Source: Sphingomonas natans
Lineage (GTDB): Bacteria > Pseudomonadota > Alphaproteobacteria > Sphingomonadales > Sphingomonadaceae
NCBI RefSeq assembly: GCF_030546695.1
Contig: NZ_JAUOTP010000003.1
Span: forward strand, 372,001 to 436,000
Reading direction: 5' to 3'
Length of the DNA stretch: 64,000 nt
The notes under the pieces are model-generated. The model saw only the letters and a list, made by a program, of their open reading frames with translations, searched no databases and had not been told where the DNA came from. Position 1 is the stretch's first letter. The number at the start of each line of letters is the position of its first letter. A program made the position numbers and the translations under genes. This document shows, piece after piece, positions 18,084 to 27,875 of the stretch.

Positions 18084-19355
18084 CTAGTTAACAAACTGAT
18101 AGCCTCTTAGCGCCACCGCGGAAGGGATGCGAAGCCCTCGGAATCCGTGGGCATCCAGCCAGTCGGACCACCATTGCATCATGCGCCGTCTCGGACCAAT
18201 CCACTCGGCTGAATTGTATGCGCGGCGCGACTGCCTCGATTCCACGTGCGCCAATTGACGCTCGACCCAGTCAGGATCCCAAAGTCGAACTATTTCGCCC
18301 CTGTCATCAATCCGAGTAGCCTCGTTGAGAACGGTCGATGCCAATCCGCGGAAGCCGTGTATGGTGACCTCACCTCGAAATCCTATACTCTTTATACAAT
18401 CAAGCATGCGGTTATGACCTATTACCCCATCATGGCTTGTATCAGATGGAAATAGATATTCGCTTTCAGGGCCGAGATTCCTTATGTCCGACAACAGTCG
18501 GATAGCTTGCTTTGACAAAGGGACGATGTGCTCGATTTTTGTCTTCACCCGATCCGAAGGAATCCGCCATATAGGCGTTGCACCGTCCAGGCCCTCAAGT
18601 TCGTCGTATCGAGCGTACCTGGTTTCCACAGACCTCACGATCGTGATGATTGTCCACTGAATTGAATAGCTAGTAAGTTTGCTGACATTATCTTTCGCCA
18701 GAGCGACGAAGAAGGCTGGAACCCGTGGCGCCTTCAGCGCGCTTCGATGACGATTCAGATTCCTTTTGGGCAAAGCGTCGATTATGCTGACGCTTGGGTC
18801 GAACTTTGCCTTTCCCTCAGCAATCGCAAAGCTGAAAACCGAGCCGCACTGCGAGCGAAGTCGGCGACACATTTCCAACGAGCCTCGCTGTTCAACCTTT
18901 TTGAGGGCGCCTCGAAGGCTGGGGCCATCCACCAATTCGATGGGTATGTGGCCAATTTCCGGGAAAATATCTCGCTCGAAATTCTGCTCGATCCGCAACC
19001 CATAGTTTTGGGACCAATGACGGCGGGCATGACTGAGCCACTCGCGAGCGATACATTCAAACGTACGTTCATCCTCGTTTGTTACGGATTTGCTTCGCGC
19101 AGCGGTTTCGAGCCGCGGCTTTGACTTCAGCGTGAATTGGAACTGCGCTTGCGCGCCCCATGTTCTCGCTGCCGCCACATCGAGTTCAGGGTAGGATGGG
19201 CCTTTCAATATCGTGGATTTTCCCCCTTTTGTGTATCGAACGCGCCATAACTTATCGCCGTTAGGCTTGACGAGTATATAAAGGCCATTCTTATCAAAGG
19301 CTCTATATTTCTCTGGCTTCGGCTTGAGGCGATCGACATATCTATCTGTCAACAT
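18084..19355 (-). CDS. P4-type tyrosine site-specific integrase
   Basis: 423 residues, full length. The N-terminal DUF4102 arm-binding domain (TDRYVDRLKPKPEKYRAFD, LYILVKPNGDKLWRVRY) is followed by a core-binding domain and the catalytic domain. Visible catalytic residues are R241 (in IVRSVETR), H333 and R336 (IHGFRG), H370 (QLAH) and the nucleophile Y380 (RRAYNSAEW). The usual RTGE around the first Arg is RSVE here. Such integrases insert genomic islands, typically at tRNA or tmRNA genes, but none is seen beside this one. GC content is lower than in cysQ, in keeping with transfer. It could mark one edge of an island. Confidence 0.93.
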   Translation of the reverse strand: MLTDRYVDRLKPKPEKYRAFDKNGLYILVKPNGDKLWRVRYTKGGKSTILKGPSYPELDVAAARTWGAQAQFQFTLKSKPRLETAARSKSVTNEDERTFECIAREWLSHARRHWSQNYGLRIEQNFERDIFPEIGHIPIELVDGPSLRGALKKVEQRGSLEMCRRLRSQCGSVFSFAIAEGKAKFDPSVSIIDALPKRNLNRHRSALKAPRVPAFFVALAKDNVSKLTSYSIQWTIITIVRSVETRYARYDELEGLDGATPIWRIPSDRVKTKIEHIVPLSKQAIRLLSDIRNLGPESEYLFPSDTSHDGVIGHNRMLDCIKSIGFRGEVTIHGFRGLASTVLNEATRIDDRGEIVRLWDPDWVERQLAHVESRQSRRAYNSAEWIGPRRRMMQWWSDWLDAHGFRGLRIPSAVALRGYQFVN

Positions 19356-19719
19356 TGTTATCTCCGTGATTCACACGTTGACCACGCTCCGCTTACCCTA
19401 TTTAAGAATCCTGTGATTTGTAAAGGTGGCGACAAGCGAAGACGCTGATCGAGAAAGAGACGAGTTTTAGGGCGATTGCCGGGAGCGAACACATGCGTCT
19501 TGCGCAATGACACGGCGGGGATGGCCTTTCCTCGACGCCTGAGTAACAGCGTATCAACGATCCATATTCGCGGTCGACCCGATACGGGTGCCGACGGGTG
19601 GAACAGACGGCGCTTTGCCGCGGGATCGTCGGATACGCACTGCGCCACCGTTTATGGGTGAACGCAAAGATGACAGAGTCTCGGGACCTTGCCATTCGTC
19701 GGATCGATAGGAGCGTCAC
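19356..19719. other. Upstream region of integrase and MaoC gene
   Basis: 364 bases between two divergently transcribed genes. No clear operator or attachment-site repeat could be picked out by eye. GGAG eight bases before 19720 is the MaoC ribosome site. Confidence 0.4.
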
Positions 19720-20172
19720 ATGGCTGGTTTGTGGTTCGAGCAATTCACGGTTGGGCGCGTGTTCATTCACGAAATCAGGCGCAGTGTGACGGAAATGGAT
19801 AATATGCTGTTTTCGTCGCTGACCTTCAATCCAGCCGCGATCCACGTCGACTTCGCCTATGCCGCAACAACCGAATTTGGCCGGCCGCTGATCAACTCGA
19901 TCTTCACGTTGGGGCTCGTGATCGGCTTGTCGGTGCAAGATACGACGCTCGGCACCACCGTAGCCAATTTGGGGATGACTGACACGGTGTTTCCCAACCC
20001 AGTTTTCGCTGGTGACACAATTCGCGCAGAGACCGAGATTGTCGGGAAGCGGCCGTCATCATCGAGACCGGGCCAAGGTATCGTAACGCTCTTGCACACC
20101 GGATATAATCAAGACGACAAAATAGTTTGCAAGACGACGCGGGCGGCATTGATGCTTCCCGAGCCGCTTTAA
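19720..20172 (+). CDS. MaoC-type acyl-CoA hydratase
   Basis: 150 residues with GGAG upstream. Hot-dog fold hydratase: FNPAAIHVDFAYA carries the conserved hydratase segment with the catalytic His, and TEFGRPLINSIFTLGLVIGLSV plus DTTLGTTVANLGM match the subgroup called mesaconyl-CoA or beta-methylmalyl-CoA dehydratase-like. The expected reaction is reversible water addition to a CoA ester. With the HpcH-type lyase at 13426-14340 it would make a plausible C5 dicarboxylate (mesaconyl/citramalyl-CoA) step, though the two genes are now separated by the cys operon and integrase. Confidence 0.8.
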   Translation: MAGLWFEQFTVGRVFIHEIRRSVTEMDNMLFSSLTFNPAAIHVDFAYAATTEFGRPLINSIFTLGLVIGLSVQDTTLGTTVANLGMTDTVFPNPVFAGDTIRAETEIVGKRPSSSRPGQGIVTLLHTGYNQDDKIVCKTTRAALMLPEPL

Positions 20173-20470
20173 GCTTGTTGCAGATTGGTATATTGCTGAG
20201 CGCCGACACGCGATGACGTGGCGCCTTGCGGCGCAGAGCGCTTGCCAGGGCCGATCGGTGTAGAGATAACCGAGCCCGTTCTGCGTCCTGGCCGGCGTGC
20301 TCGTGGCGCGAAGCGCAAATCGACGGCGCGGCCGCACGCGCCGCGAGCCCCTCGCCTGCTGAGCGTGTTGGGAGCTTACGTTGCGTGCAGCCGTGCTTTA
20401 TCCAGTAGCGTGGGCCGTGCGCTCAGGGAGCGCTGACCGCAGACGCTGACGCAAAGCTGAGCCGGTTCGA
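20173..20470. other. Convergent intergenic region
   Basis: About 300 bases between the MaoC gene and the thiolase gene, which converge. Very GC-rich; only short arginine-rich frames. No typical terminator with a T tract was seen. Confidence 0.35.
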
Positions 20471-21664
20471 TTAAGCCGCTTCACCCACGCGTTCGATGAC
20501 CATCGCAATCCCCTGGCCACCTCCGATGCACATTGTGACGAGGCCGTATCGTCCCCCGGAGCGCTCCAATTCCGCCAGCAGCTTCACCGTCAGGATGGCG
20601 CCGGTCGCGCCGATGGGGTGGCCGAGCGCGATGCCTGAGCCATTGACGTTCGTCTTGTTCGGATCGAACCCGAGCTCTTGCGCGACGGCGCATGCCTGCG
20701 CGGCGAAGGCCTCATTCGACTCAATGATGTCGATCGCGTCAAGCGGAAGTCCGGCGCGCGCAAGGGCGATGGGCACAGCTTTCACGGGACCCAAGCCCAT
20801 CACGTCCGGGGCCACGCCCGCGTGAGCCCAACTCAATATGCGGGCACGGACTGGCAGCGACCCAGCCTCGGCGTCCTGAGCCGAACACAGAACGACTGCG
20901 GCGGCACCGTCGTTAATTCCGCTGGCATTCCCAGCTGTGACAGAACCTTCCTTTGCGAAGGCGGGTTTGAGCTTTGCGAGCGTCTCGACCGAGACATCTG
21001 TGCGGACATGCTCATCAGTCTGGAAGACAATACTGCCGCCCCGCGTCTTCACCTCTACCGGAACGATTTGATCCTGAAATCGCCCTTCGGTGAGCGCTTG
21101 CGACGCCCGGCGATGGCTCTCTACAGCCAGCGCATCTTGGGTCCCACGTGATATTTGATGGCGATCAGCGATATTCTCCGCGGTTACGCCCATGTGGTAA
21201 TCTTCGATCGGATCGGACAGCGTGGCGGTGAGCGCGTCGAGCATCTTGATCGCGCCCATTTTCTGCCCGAAGCGGCCAGCAGTTAGATAGTGGGGTGCCT
21301 GGCTCATGTTCTCGGTACCCCCCGCGACAACAAACCTGGCTTCGCCAAGCGCGATCATCTGCGCTGCCGAAATGATGGCCTGTAATCCGGAACCACAAAG
21401 GCGGTTGACGGTCAGCGCGGCGGCGGAATCGGGAATGCCCGCTTGAAGGGCTGACACGCGTGCGGTGTAGGCGTCTTGAGGCTTCGTCGGAATGACTTGC
21501 CCCAGCACGACATGCTCCACGTCGCCTGGGGAGATCCCGGCGCGGGCGACGGCCTCCCGAATGACAATCTCGCCCAGCGAGGCAGGGGAGACATCTTTCA
21601 GCGAGCCGCCGAAATCGCCGATGGCGGTGCGAACCCCGGACAAGATAACAACATTGTTGATCAT
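20471..21664 (-). CDS. Acetyl-CoA acetyltransferase (thiolase)
   Basis: 397 residues from the ATG at 21664. All thiolase signatures are visible: active-site Cys in NRLCGSGLQA (about 86-95), GGTENMSQAPHYL, NVNGSGIALGHPIGATG with the catalytic His, and the second Cys in VTMCIGGGQG near the end. It either joins acetyl-CoA units or cleaves 3-ketoacyl-CoA. It lies near the MaoC hydratase and the SDR, so thiolytic cleavage in acyl-CoA degradation is likely. Confidence 0.95.
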   Translation of the reverse strand: MINNVVILSGVRTAIGDFGGSLKDVSPASLGEIVIREAVARAGISPGDVEHVVLGQVIPTKPQDAYTARVSALQAGIPDSAAALTVNRLCGSGLQAIISAAQMIALGEARFVVAGGTENMSQAPHYLTAGRFGQKMGAIKMLDALTATLSDPIEDYHMGVTAENIADRHQISRGTQDALAVESHRRASQALTEGRFQDQIVPVEVKTRGGSIVFQTDEHVRTDVSVETLAKLKPAFAKEGSVTAGNASGINDGAAAVVLCSAQDAEAGSLPVRARILSWAHAGVAPDVMGLGPVKAVPIALARAGLPLDAIDIIESNEAFAAQACAVAQELGFDPNKTNVNGSGIALGHPIGATGAILTVKLLAELERSGGRYGLVTMCIGGGQGIAMVIERVGEAA

Positions 21665-21974
21665 GGACGCCTCTTGCCGGTGATGTCGTTCGGGTCGCGA
21701 GCTACGAGCGATCCCATCAGAATGCAACTTAGCATGCGCATTTAAAAGTGTTGGAGGGTCGTCTAACAGCGGGCTTGGCAAGCACCATTTTGGTGTGTGG
21801 ACGTCTTTTGCCCGGGCATGGTCGTCTTCGCGGTCGGCATGAGACATGATTGTTGCCCGCTTATCGTCTGCGGTCATCGCCTGGGCGGTGCGACGGTGGC
21901 AGTTGCGCTCTTCGATTTGACAGCGCCGCGGCCACCAGCTTGAGACGAGCAATACCGAGCGACCGGAGGATCGG
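21665..21974. other. Divergent promoter region
   Basis: About 310 bases between the thiolase (minus) and the ferredoxin reductase (plus). Both promoters must be here. No distinct operator palindrome was noticed. Confidence 0.4.
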
Positions 21975-23210
21975 GTGAAGCAATCGTACGATGTCGTGAT
22001 CGTGGGTGCCGGGCATGGCGGCGCGCAGGCCGCGATCGCGCTGCGCCAGAACAAGTTTGAAGGCACGATCGCGATGATCGGCGAGGAGCCCGAGCTTCCT
22101 TATGAACGCCCGCCGCTCTCCAAGGATTATCTCGCTGGCGAGAAGACGTTCGAGCGGATCCTGATCCGCCAGCCCGCTTTCTGGGACGAACGCGATATCG
22201 CGATGCTGCTCGACCGCCGCGTCACCGCCGTCGATCCAGCCGCGCACAGCCTGACCACCGCCGACGGTGCGACGATCGGTTATGGCACGCTGATCTGGGC
22301 GACGGGCGGCGCGCCCCGCCGCCTCTCCTGCGCCGGCCACGATTTCGCGGGCGTTCACACGGTGCGCACCCGCGCCGATGCGGACCGGATGATGGCCGAG
22401 CTGGACGGCATGACCCGCGCGGTCGTCATCGGCGGCGGCTATATCGGGCTGGAGGCGGCGGCGGTGCTCACCAAGTTCGGCAAGCAGGTCGTGCTTTTGG
22501 AGGCGCTGGACCGCGTGTTGGCGCGCGTCGCGGGCGAAGCGCTGTCGCGCTTCTACGAGGCCGAGCATCGCGCGCATGGCGTCGAAGTCCGGCTGGGCGC
22601 ACAGGTCGATTCCATCGAGGGTGTCGACGGCAAGGTCACGGGCGTGCGCCTGCATGATGGGGAAGTGCTCGGGTGCCAGATGGTCATCGTCGGCATCGGC
22701 ATCGTCCCCGCGGTCGAGCCGTTGATCGCGGCGGGGGCAGACGGCGGCAACGGCGTCGCGGTCGATGGCCAATGCCGGACGAGCCTGCCCGATATCTTCG
22801 CGATCGGCGATTGCGCGCTTCACAGCAACGGCTTCGCCGAAGGCGCAACGATCCGCGTCGAATCGGTCCAGAATGCCAATGATCAGGCGACGGTCGTCGC
22901 AAAGACGATCACCGGCGGCGACGTCACTTATGATGCCGTGCCGTGGTTCTGGTCGAACCAATATGATCTGCGCCTGCAGACGGTCGGGCTTTCGATCGGA
23001 TATGATGCCGTCGTCGAGCGGGGCGACCCCGCGACGCGCAGCTTCAGCATCCTCTATCTGAAGCATGGCCGCGTCATCGCGCTCGACTGCGTGAACGCAA
23101 CCAAGGATTATGTGCAGGGCCGGGCTTTGGTGACGGGCGGAGCGAGGATCGATCCGGCGCGGCTGGCGGACGCTTCGGTGCCGCTGAAGGAGCTCGCCGC
23201 CTCGTCCTGA
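21975..23210 (+). CDS. Ferredoxin reductase, FAD/NAD(P)H dependent
   Basis: 411 residues from a GTG with GGAGGA upstream. FAD motif [12 protein letters not shown] (7-18), NAD motif [13 protein letters not shown] (about 149-161), ATGG, and [13 protein letters not shown] for the FAD ribityl contact. This is the putidaredoxin/rhodocoxin reductase type that passes electrons from NAD(P)H to a ferredoxin and then to a P450 or Rieske oxygenase. A broken paralogue lies at 11105-12175. It could serve the P450s at 54.8-58.8 kb, since no reductase gene is near them; that is inference. Confidence 0.93.
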   Translation: MKQSYDVVIVGAGHGGAQAAIALRQNKFEGTIAMIGEEPELPYERPPLSKDYLAGEKTFERILIRQPAFWDERDIAMLLDRRVTAVDPAAHSLTTADGATIGYGTLIWATGGAPRRLSCAGHDFAGVHTVRTRADADRMMAELDGMTRAVVIGGGYIGLEAAAVLTKFGKQVVLLEALDRVLARVAGEALSRFYEAEHRAHGVEVRLGAQVDSIEGVDGKVTGVRLHDGEVLGCQMVIVGIGIVPAVEPLIAAGADGGNGVAVDGQCRTSLPDIFAIGDCALHSNGFAEGATIRVESVQNANDQATVVAKTITGGDVTYDAVPWFWSNQYDLRLQTVGLSIGYDAVVERGDPATRSFSILYLKHGRVIALDCVNATKDYVQGRALVTGGARIDPARLADASVPLKELAASS

Positions 23211-23692
23211 TCGCCGGCCGCCGTGTCGCGCAAATGACTCGGCAGTGGAACGATCGGGCTCCCCATCTTTCCACCGTGATGCAGCATGAGACAACGACCC
23301 TCGTCGAGGTCAGCCCCATGTGCACGCATCAAGCTGAGTATCGAAACTGGACGTGTTGGTGGAGAGCAGTCTCCACCGCGCTTGCTAAACGACGATCTGT
23401 CCTTGTGCGCAGCACGGTTGTTGCCGAATAGCGCACTTGCCTATCATGCCCGGGTCGATTTCTGATAGATTGCCGAAAGGACTTATCGGGCGCACGATGC
23501 TTGTCGGAAAAGCTTGAGGCGCAAGGACCACGTGTCTAACCGTCACATAGGTATAGGAGCGGGGGAACGCGGATGGCCGACGGCGCACAGATTTACCGGA
23601 AGGCCAGCTTCATCGGGGTCGCCAGGTCATGTACATCCCATTGCGCGTCGATCGCCGCGCAGATTAATCTTCCCATCTTCCGCTGATCCTTC
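23211..23692. other. Region upstream of pntAA, nothing recognised
   Basis: About 480 bases. No family motif in short frames on either strand. The transhydrogenase promoter should be near the right end. Confidence 0.4.
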
Positions 23693-24820
23693 GTGACGAT
23701 AAAGATCGCCGTCCTCAAAGAGACGGCGACCGGAGAGGCGCGCGTCGGCGCGACACCTGAGACGGTCAAGAAGTTCGTCGGCCTCGGCGCCGATGTCGCG
23801 GTCGAGAGCGGCGCGGGTATCGGCGCTTCGGTCGCCGATGCCGATTATGCAGCGGCGGGCGCCACGATCGGCGATCGCGCGGCAACGCTTGCGGGCGCGG
23901 AGATCGTGCTTGGCATCCAGGGTCCGGACCCCGCTGCGCTGACCGGCGCCAAGCCCGGCGCGTGGATCGTCGCGGGGCTCAATCCGTTCGGGGATCGGGC
24001 GCGGATAGAGGCTTATGCCGCCGCGGGCTATGAAGCGCTGGCGATGGAGTTCATGCCGCGCCTCACGCGCGCGCAATCGATGGACATCCTCTCCTCGCAA
24101 TCTAATCTCGCCGGCTACAAATCGGTGCTGATGGCGGCCGCCGAATATGGCCGCGCCTTTCCGATGATGATGACCGCGGCGGGCACCGTGTCGGCCGCGC
24201 GCGCCTTCGTGATGGGTGTAGGTGTCGCCGGACTGCAGGCGATCGCGACCGCGCGGCGGCTCGGCGCGCAGGTGTCCGCGACCGACGTGCGATCGGCTAC
24301 GAAGGAGCAGATCCAGTCGCTCGGCGCCAAGCCGATCTTCGTGGAGAATGTGAAGGGCATCGAGGGCGAAGGCGCCGGCGGCTATGCGACCGAGATGAGC
24401 CCCGAATATCAGGCGGCGCAGGCCAAGCTGGTCTCGGCGCACATTGCCAAGCAGGACATCGTCATCACCACCGCTCTGATCCCGGGCCGGCCCGCGCCGC
24501 GCCTGATCTCGGACGCGCAGATCGCCTCGATGCGCGCGGGTTCGGTGATCGTCGATCTCGCGGCCGAGAGCGGCGGCAATGTCGAGGGTGCGGTCTCGGG
24601 AGAGACAGTGGTGAAGCATGGCGTGAAGATCATCGGCGCGAAGAATGTCGCGGGCACGATGGCGGCGGATTCGTCGGCGCTCTTTTCGCGCAACCTGTTT
24701 AACTTCCTGTCGGCTTTCTGGGACAAGGAGGCGGGCAGGCCCGTGCTTGACGAAGAGATCGGCGATGCGATCCGGCTGACGCTGGGCGGCAAGATCGTGA
24801 ACCCGCGGCTGCTGTCATGA
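23693..24820 (+). CDS. pntAA: NAD(P) transhydrogenase alpha subunit part 1 (PntAA)
   Basis: 375 residues from a GTG. It is the NAD(H)-binding domain I of proton-translocating transhydrogenase. IAVLKETATGEARVGATPE at the start, MEFMPRLTRAQSMDILSSQ (the family RAQxMDxLSSQ region), the Rossmann motif GVGVAGLQAIATARRLG and GKIVNPRLLS at the end are all typical. With PntAB and PntB it uses the proton gradient to make NADPH from NADH. It lacks the membrane part, because alpha is split in this lineage. Confidence 0.95.
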   Translation: MTIKIAVLKETATGEARVGATPETVKKFVGLGADVAVESGAGIGASVADADYAAAGATIGDRAATLAGAEIVLGIQGPDPAALTGAKPGAWIVAGLNPFGDRARIEAYAAAGYEALAMEFMPRLTRAQSMDILSSQSNLAGYKSVLMAAAEYGRAFPMMMTAAGTVSAARAFVMGVGVAGLQAIATARRLGAQVSATDVRSATKEQIQSLGAKPIFVENVKGIEGEGAGGYATEMSPEYQAAQAKLVSAHIAKQDIVITTALIPGRPAPRLISDAQIASMRAGSVIVDLAAESGGNVEGAVSGETVVKHGVKIIGAKNVAGTMAADSSALFSRNLFNFLSAFWDKEAGRPVLDEEIGDAIRLTLGGKIVNPRLLS

Positions 24821-24884
24821 CAGCGGGCACCCCAGTTCCTCGCCATGCTTCGCATGGAGAGGAACTTAGCGTCGGAGCCGCCTG

Positions 24885-25187
24885 ATGGACTTCATCTCGA
24901 TCCTGTCGATCTTCGTGATGGCCTGTTTCGTCGGCTATTATGTCGTCTGGTCGGTCACGCCGGCGCTGCATACGCCGCTGATGGCGGTGACCAACGCGAT
25001 CTCGTCGGTGATCATCGTCGGCGCGTTGGTGGCGAGCGCGGCGGGGGCGCTGGGTGGTTCGGCGACGTCGAAGTGGCTCGGGCTGGTCGCGGTGGCGCTG
25101 GCCAGCGTGAACATCTTCGGCGGCTTCGCGGTCACCGCGCGGATGCTGGCAATGTACAAGAAAAAGGACCGGCCGGCGGCCAAGTGA
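24885..25187 (+). CDS. pntAB: NAD(P) transhydrogenase alpha subunit part 2 (PntAB)
   Basis: 100 residues, membrane part of the split alpha subunit. Three to four hydrophobic helices (about 5-25, 32-56, 62-86) with the conserved HTPLMAVTNAISSVIIVGAL and VNIFGGFAVTARML. It lies 64 bases after pntAA and 66 before pntB. Confidence 0.95.
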   Translation: MDFISILSIFVMACFVGYYVVWSVTPALHTPLMAVTNAISSVIIVGALVASAAGALGGSATSKWLGLVAVALASVNIFGGFAVTARMLAMYKKKDRPAAK

Positions 25188-25253
25188 GCCGGCACGGGAG
25201 GATGCCGGGACGCCACGCGCGCAAGCGAGCGGACCGGCCAGGGGGATTGAGCA

Positions 25254-26735
25254 ATGCATGAAGCCGTAGCCGTCAATCCATGGGCGATGCTGGCCTATCT
25301 GGTCTCGGGCATCTGCTTCATCCTCGCGCTGCGCGGACTCTCCAGCCCCGCTTCCAGCCGCAACGGCAACCGCTTCGGCATGGCCGGCATGGCGCTGGCG
25401 ATCGTCACGACATTGATCACGCATGCGCCGGGCAGCAGCCAGCGCGTCTGCCCGATCGCGGCGGATTGTTGGACGGTCTTCACGATCGACTGGATCAGCG
25501 CGATCGAGATTGCCGGCGCGATCATCATCGGCGGCGGCATCGGCATCGTCACCGCCCGGCGGATCGCGATGACGGCGATGCCGCAGCTCGTCGCCGCCTT
25601 CCACAGCCTCGTCGGCCTCGCCGCGGTGCTCGTCGCGATCGCGGCCTATCTCAACCCGCAGGCGTTCGGCATCCTCCAGCCCGACGGAATCGACATCTTC
25701 CAGAGCAGTCGGATCGAGATGGGGCTGGGCATCGCGATCGGCGCGATCACCTTTTCGGGATCGGTCATCGCCTTCCTGAAGCTCAACGGCACGATGGGCG
25801 GCAAGCCCATTATGCTGCCCGGCCGCCACATCATCAATCTGGCGACGATCGCAGCGATCCTGATCCTCGTCGGCCTGTTCCATCTCGATACGCCGGGCCT
25901 GTTCTGGGCCATCGCGATCCTGTCCTTCGTGATCGGCTTCCTGCTGATCATCCCGATCGGCGGCGCGGACATGCCCGTCGTCGTCTCGATGCTGAACAGC
26001 TATTCGGGCTGGGCGGCAGCGGCGATGGGCTTCACGCTGCACAATAGCGCGATGATCATCACCGGCGCGCTCGTCGGATCGTCGGGCGCGATCCTGAGCT
26101 ACATCATGTGCCGGGCGATGAACCGCAGCTTCATCAGCGTGATCGCGGGCGGCTTCGGCGGCGACAGCGGCGGCGCGGCCGGCGGCGAGGCGAAGGAGCA
26201 GCGCCCGTGGAAGCGCGGGTCCGCCGAGGATGCGGCGTTCCTGATGAGCCAGGCCGAGCAGGTCATCATCGTCCCCGGCTACGGCATGGCCGTCGCGCAG
26301 GCGCAGCATGCGCTGCGCGAGATGGGCGACGTGCTGAAGGCGCAGGGCGTCACCATCAAATACGCGATCCACCCCGTCGCGGGACGCATGCCGGGGCACA
26401 TGAACGTGCTGCTCGCCGAGGCGAACGTTCCCTATGACGAGGTGTTCGAACTGGAGGACATCAATTCGGAATTCGCGCAGACCGACGTCGCCTTCATCAT
26501 CGGCGCCAACGATGTCGTGAACCCCGCCGCCAAGACCGACAAGAGCTCGCCCATTTACGGCATGCCCGTGTTCGACGTGAACAAGGCCAAGACCGTGCTG
26601 TTCATCAAGCGATCGATGGGCGGCGTCGGCTATGCGGGCGTCGACAACGACGTCTTCTATCAGGACAATACGATGATGCTGCTCGCCGACGCCAAGAAGA
26701 TGGTTGAGGAGATCGTCAAGGCCATGGCGCACTAA
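25254..26735 (+). CDS. pntB: NAD(P) transhydrogenase beta subunit (PntB)
   Basis: 493 residues. The N-terminal half has about eight or nine membrane helices forming the proton channel with PntAB (e.g. VNPWAMLAYLVSGICFILAL at the start; LPGRHIINLATIAAILI mid-way). The C-terminal third is the NADP(H)-binding domain III with IIVPGYGMAVAQAQHALREM, HPVAGRMPGHMNVLLAEA, VIGANDVVNPAA-like FIIGANDVVNPA, and the KRSMGGVGYAGVDN loop. Last gene of pntAA-pntAB-pntB. Confidence 0.96.
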   Translation: MHEAVAVNPWAMLAYLVSGICFILALRGLSSPASSRNGNRFGMAGMALAIVTTLITHAPGSSQRVCPIAADCWTVFTIDWISAIEIAGAIIIGGGIGIVTARRIAMTAMPQLVAAFHSLVGLAAVLVAIAAYLNPQAFGILQPDGIDIFQSSRIEMGLGIAIGAITFSGSVIAFLKLNGTMGGKPIMLPGRHIINLATIAAILILVGLFHLDTPGLFWAIAILSFVIGFLLIIPIGGADMPVVVSMLNSYSGWAAAAMGFTLHNSAMIITGALVGSSGAILSYIMCRAMNRSFISVIAGGFGGDSGGAAGGEAKEQRPWKRGSAEDAAFLMSQAEQVIIVPGYGMAVAQAQHALREMGDVLKAQGVTIKYAIHPVAGRMPGHMNVLLAEANVPYDEVFELEDINSEFAQTDVAFIIGANDVVNPAAKTDKSSPIYGMPVFDVNKAKTVLFIKRSMGGVGYAGVDNDVFYQDNTMMLLADAKKMVEEIVKAMAH

Positions 26736-26899
26736 GTCACGGAGCCGATCGCGGGATAGCGCACTCGGCCGACAGGACGCGATCCACCAAGCGAGTTGCG
26801 GTCAGGTCTCGCTTAGGCGACGTCGCATCGGGACCCTGGTCAACGCCGTCAGAACGCTCGAGGTCGTGAGTTGACGAGGACAAGGGCGCAAGTGACAAA

Positions 26900-27172
26900 G
26901 TGGGCAACACGCTGTTTGCGCTCGATCATAATGGCTTCCTTGCGAAACTGGGAAAAATGCGGATGATCACAATTTCACTTATCCATTGGCACGCAATCGC
27001 ATTGATGCCCGATGATCGGAAGGATGGGCGCGATATGCTGCTTTGGAACGGCGACGCCGAAGTGGGTGCTTGGTTCGACGATGGCTTCGAAGGGGCGGGA
27101 TGGGCGGCGACACGCGATGTGTTACCGATCGAGAAGGTAACGCACTGGGCGGACATCAATTCACCTGAGTAA
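26900..27172 (+). CDS. Small DUF551-like protein
   Basis: 90 codons from GTG at 26900; the ATG at 26957 is another possible start. The second half, LMPDDRKDGRDMLLWNGDAEVG through WAATRDVLPIEKVTHWADI, follows the pattern of DUF551 (proteins that end in a THW motif), mostly phage or island genes of unknown role. The ribosome site is weak. I give moderate confidence that it is a real gene. Confidence 0.45.
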   Translation: MGNTLFALDHNGFLAKLGKMRMITISLIHWHAIALMPDDRKDGRDMLLWNGDAEVGAWFDDGFEGAGWAATRDVLPIEKVTHWADINSPE

Positions 27173-27569
27173 GGGTTCAGCCCAAAGCAGTTCATTCATC
27201 AGACGCTTTCGGCGCGCGACCACGTCGCCCGCGCCGACCTGGCTGTACAAGACTCGGTGGCACGACTGGGAAGGTTCAGCAGAACGAAGCCCGTCAGCTC
27301 GCTGAACCGATGGGCAGGCCTGTTGATCTTGGGGAACGTTTATCCGCGTTAGACCGCCGGCTCTGCGTCAGGTGATCCTTAAAATACCGGCGGGCAGCCA
27401 AGTGCAGGCAGCGCGGATATTCGATCGGTTGCGCTCGCGCTAGCTCCACCCAACCACCCAAAGCCAACATATAGAAATCTTATGCGGTTTTATACGGATC
27501 ATATAGAAGCTATAAACATTGAATTATGGATCCGCGGCGTAACCATTTCGCCCAGGTGCAGGCAGTCGT
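27173..27569. other. AT-rich intergenic region
   Basis: About 400 bases. The part from 27465 to 27530 is markedly AT-rich with repeated TATAG/ATATAGAA elements, a likely promoter for the once-intact ATPase gene that follows. No RNA gene is recognised. Confidence 0.4.
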
Positions 27570-27875
27570 CCTCCCGAGTTGGCCGGCCGGGAAGACGTTT
27601 TCGAAATGGTTTCAGTAGCGCTTGATCGCATTCGAAACGGTCGTCATGCGCAAAGCATGATCCTGCCCGGGCTTGGGGGGGTGGGCGAGACAGATTTGCT
27701 CAACGCCATGCGCAGGGCCGCCGAAGGCGAAGGCATCCTGAGCGTGCCGATCGAAGCGCCCGAGGGGCAGTCCTTGCCCACCATGCTCGTTTCAGCACTT
27801 CGGACCGCGGTGCTGAAGCTTGATCGCGGCCAAGCGGCGATGACGCTGGCGAAGCGGGGTCGCAGCTCTTTGGCG
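27570..27875 (+). pseudogene. AAA-type ATPase N-terminal remnant
   Basis: The frame reads PPELAGREDVFEMVSVALDR and MILPGLGGVGETDLLNAM, which is the start of the ORC/Cdc6-like ATPase family that opens with PELAGR and a Walker A of GLRGVGKT. The Walker lysine is Glu here (GVGET), so ATP binding would be lost. The family normally continues for hundreds of residues; here after about 100 codons the frame changes into a nuclease-like sequence. Confidence 0.6.

Noticed and set aside
24699-26732. Long minus-strand open frame opposite pntAA-pntB
   Set aside because: Shadow of the transhydrogenase genes; the translation is mostly Asp, Arg, Ala and Gln repeats.
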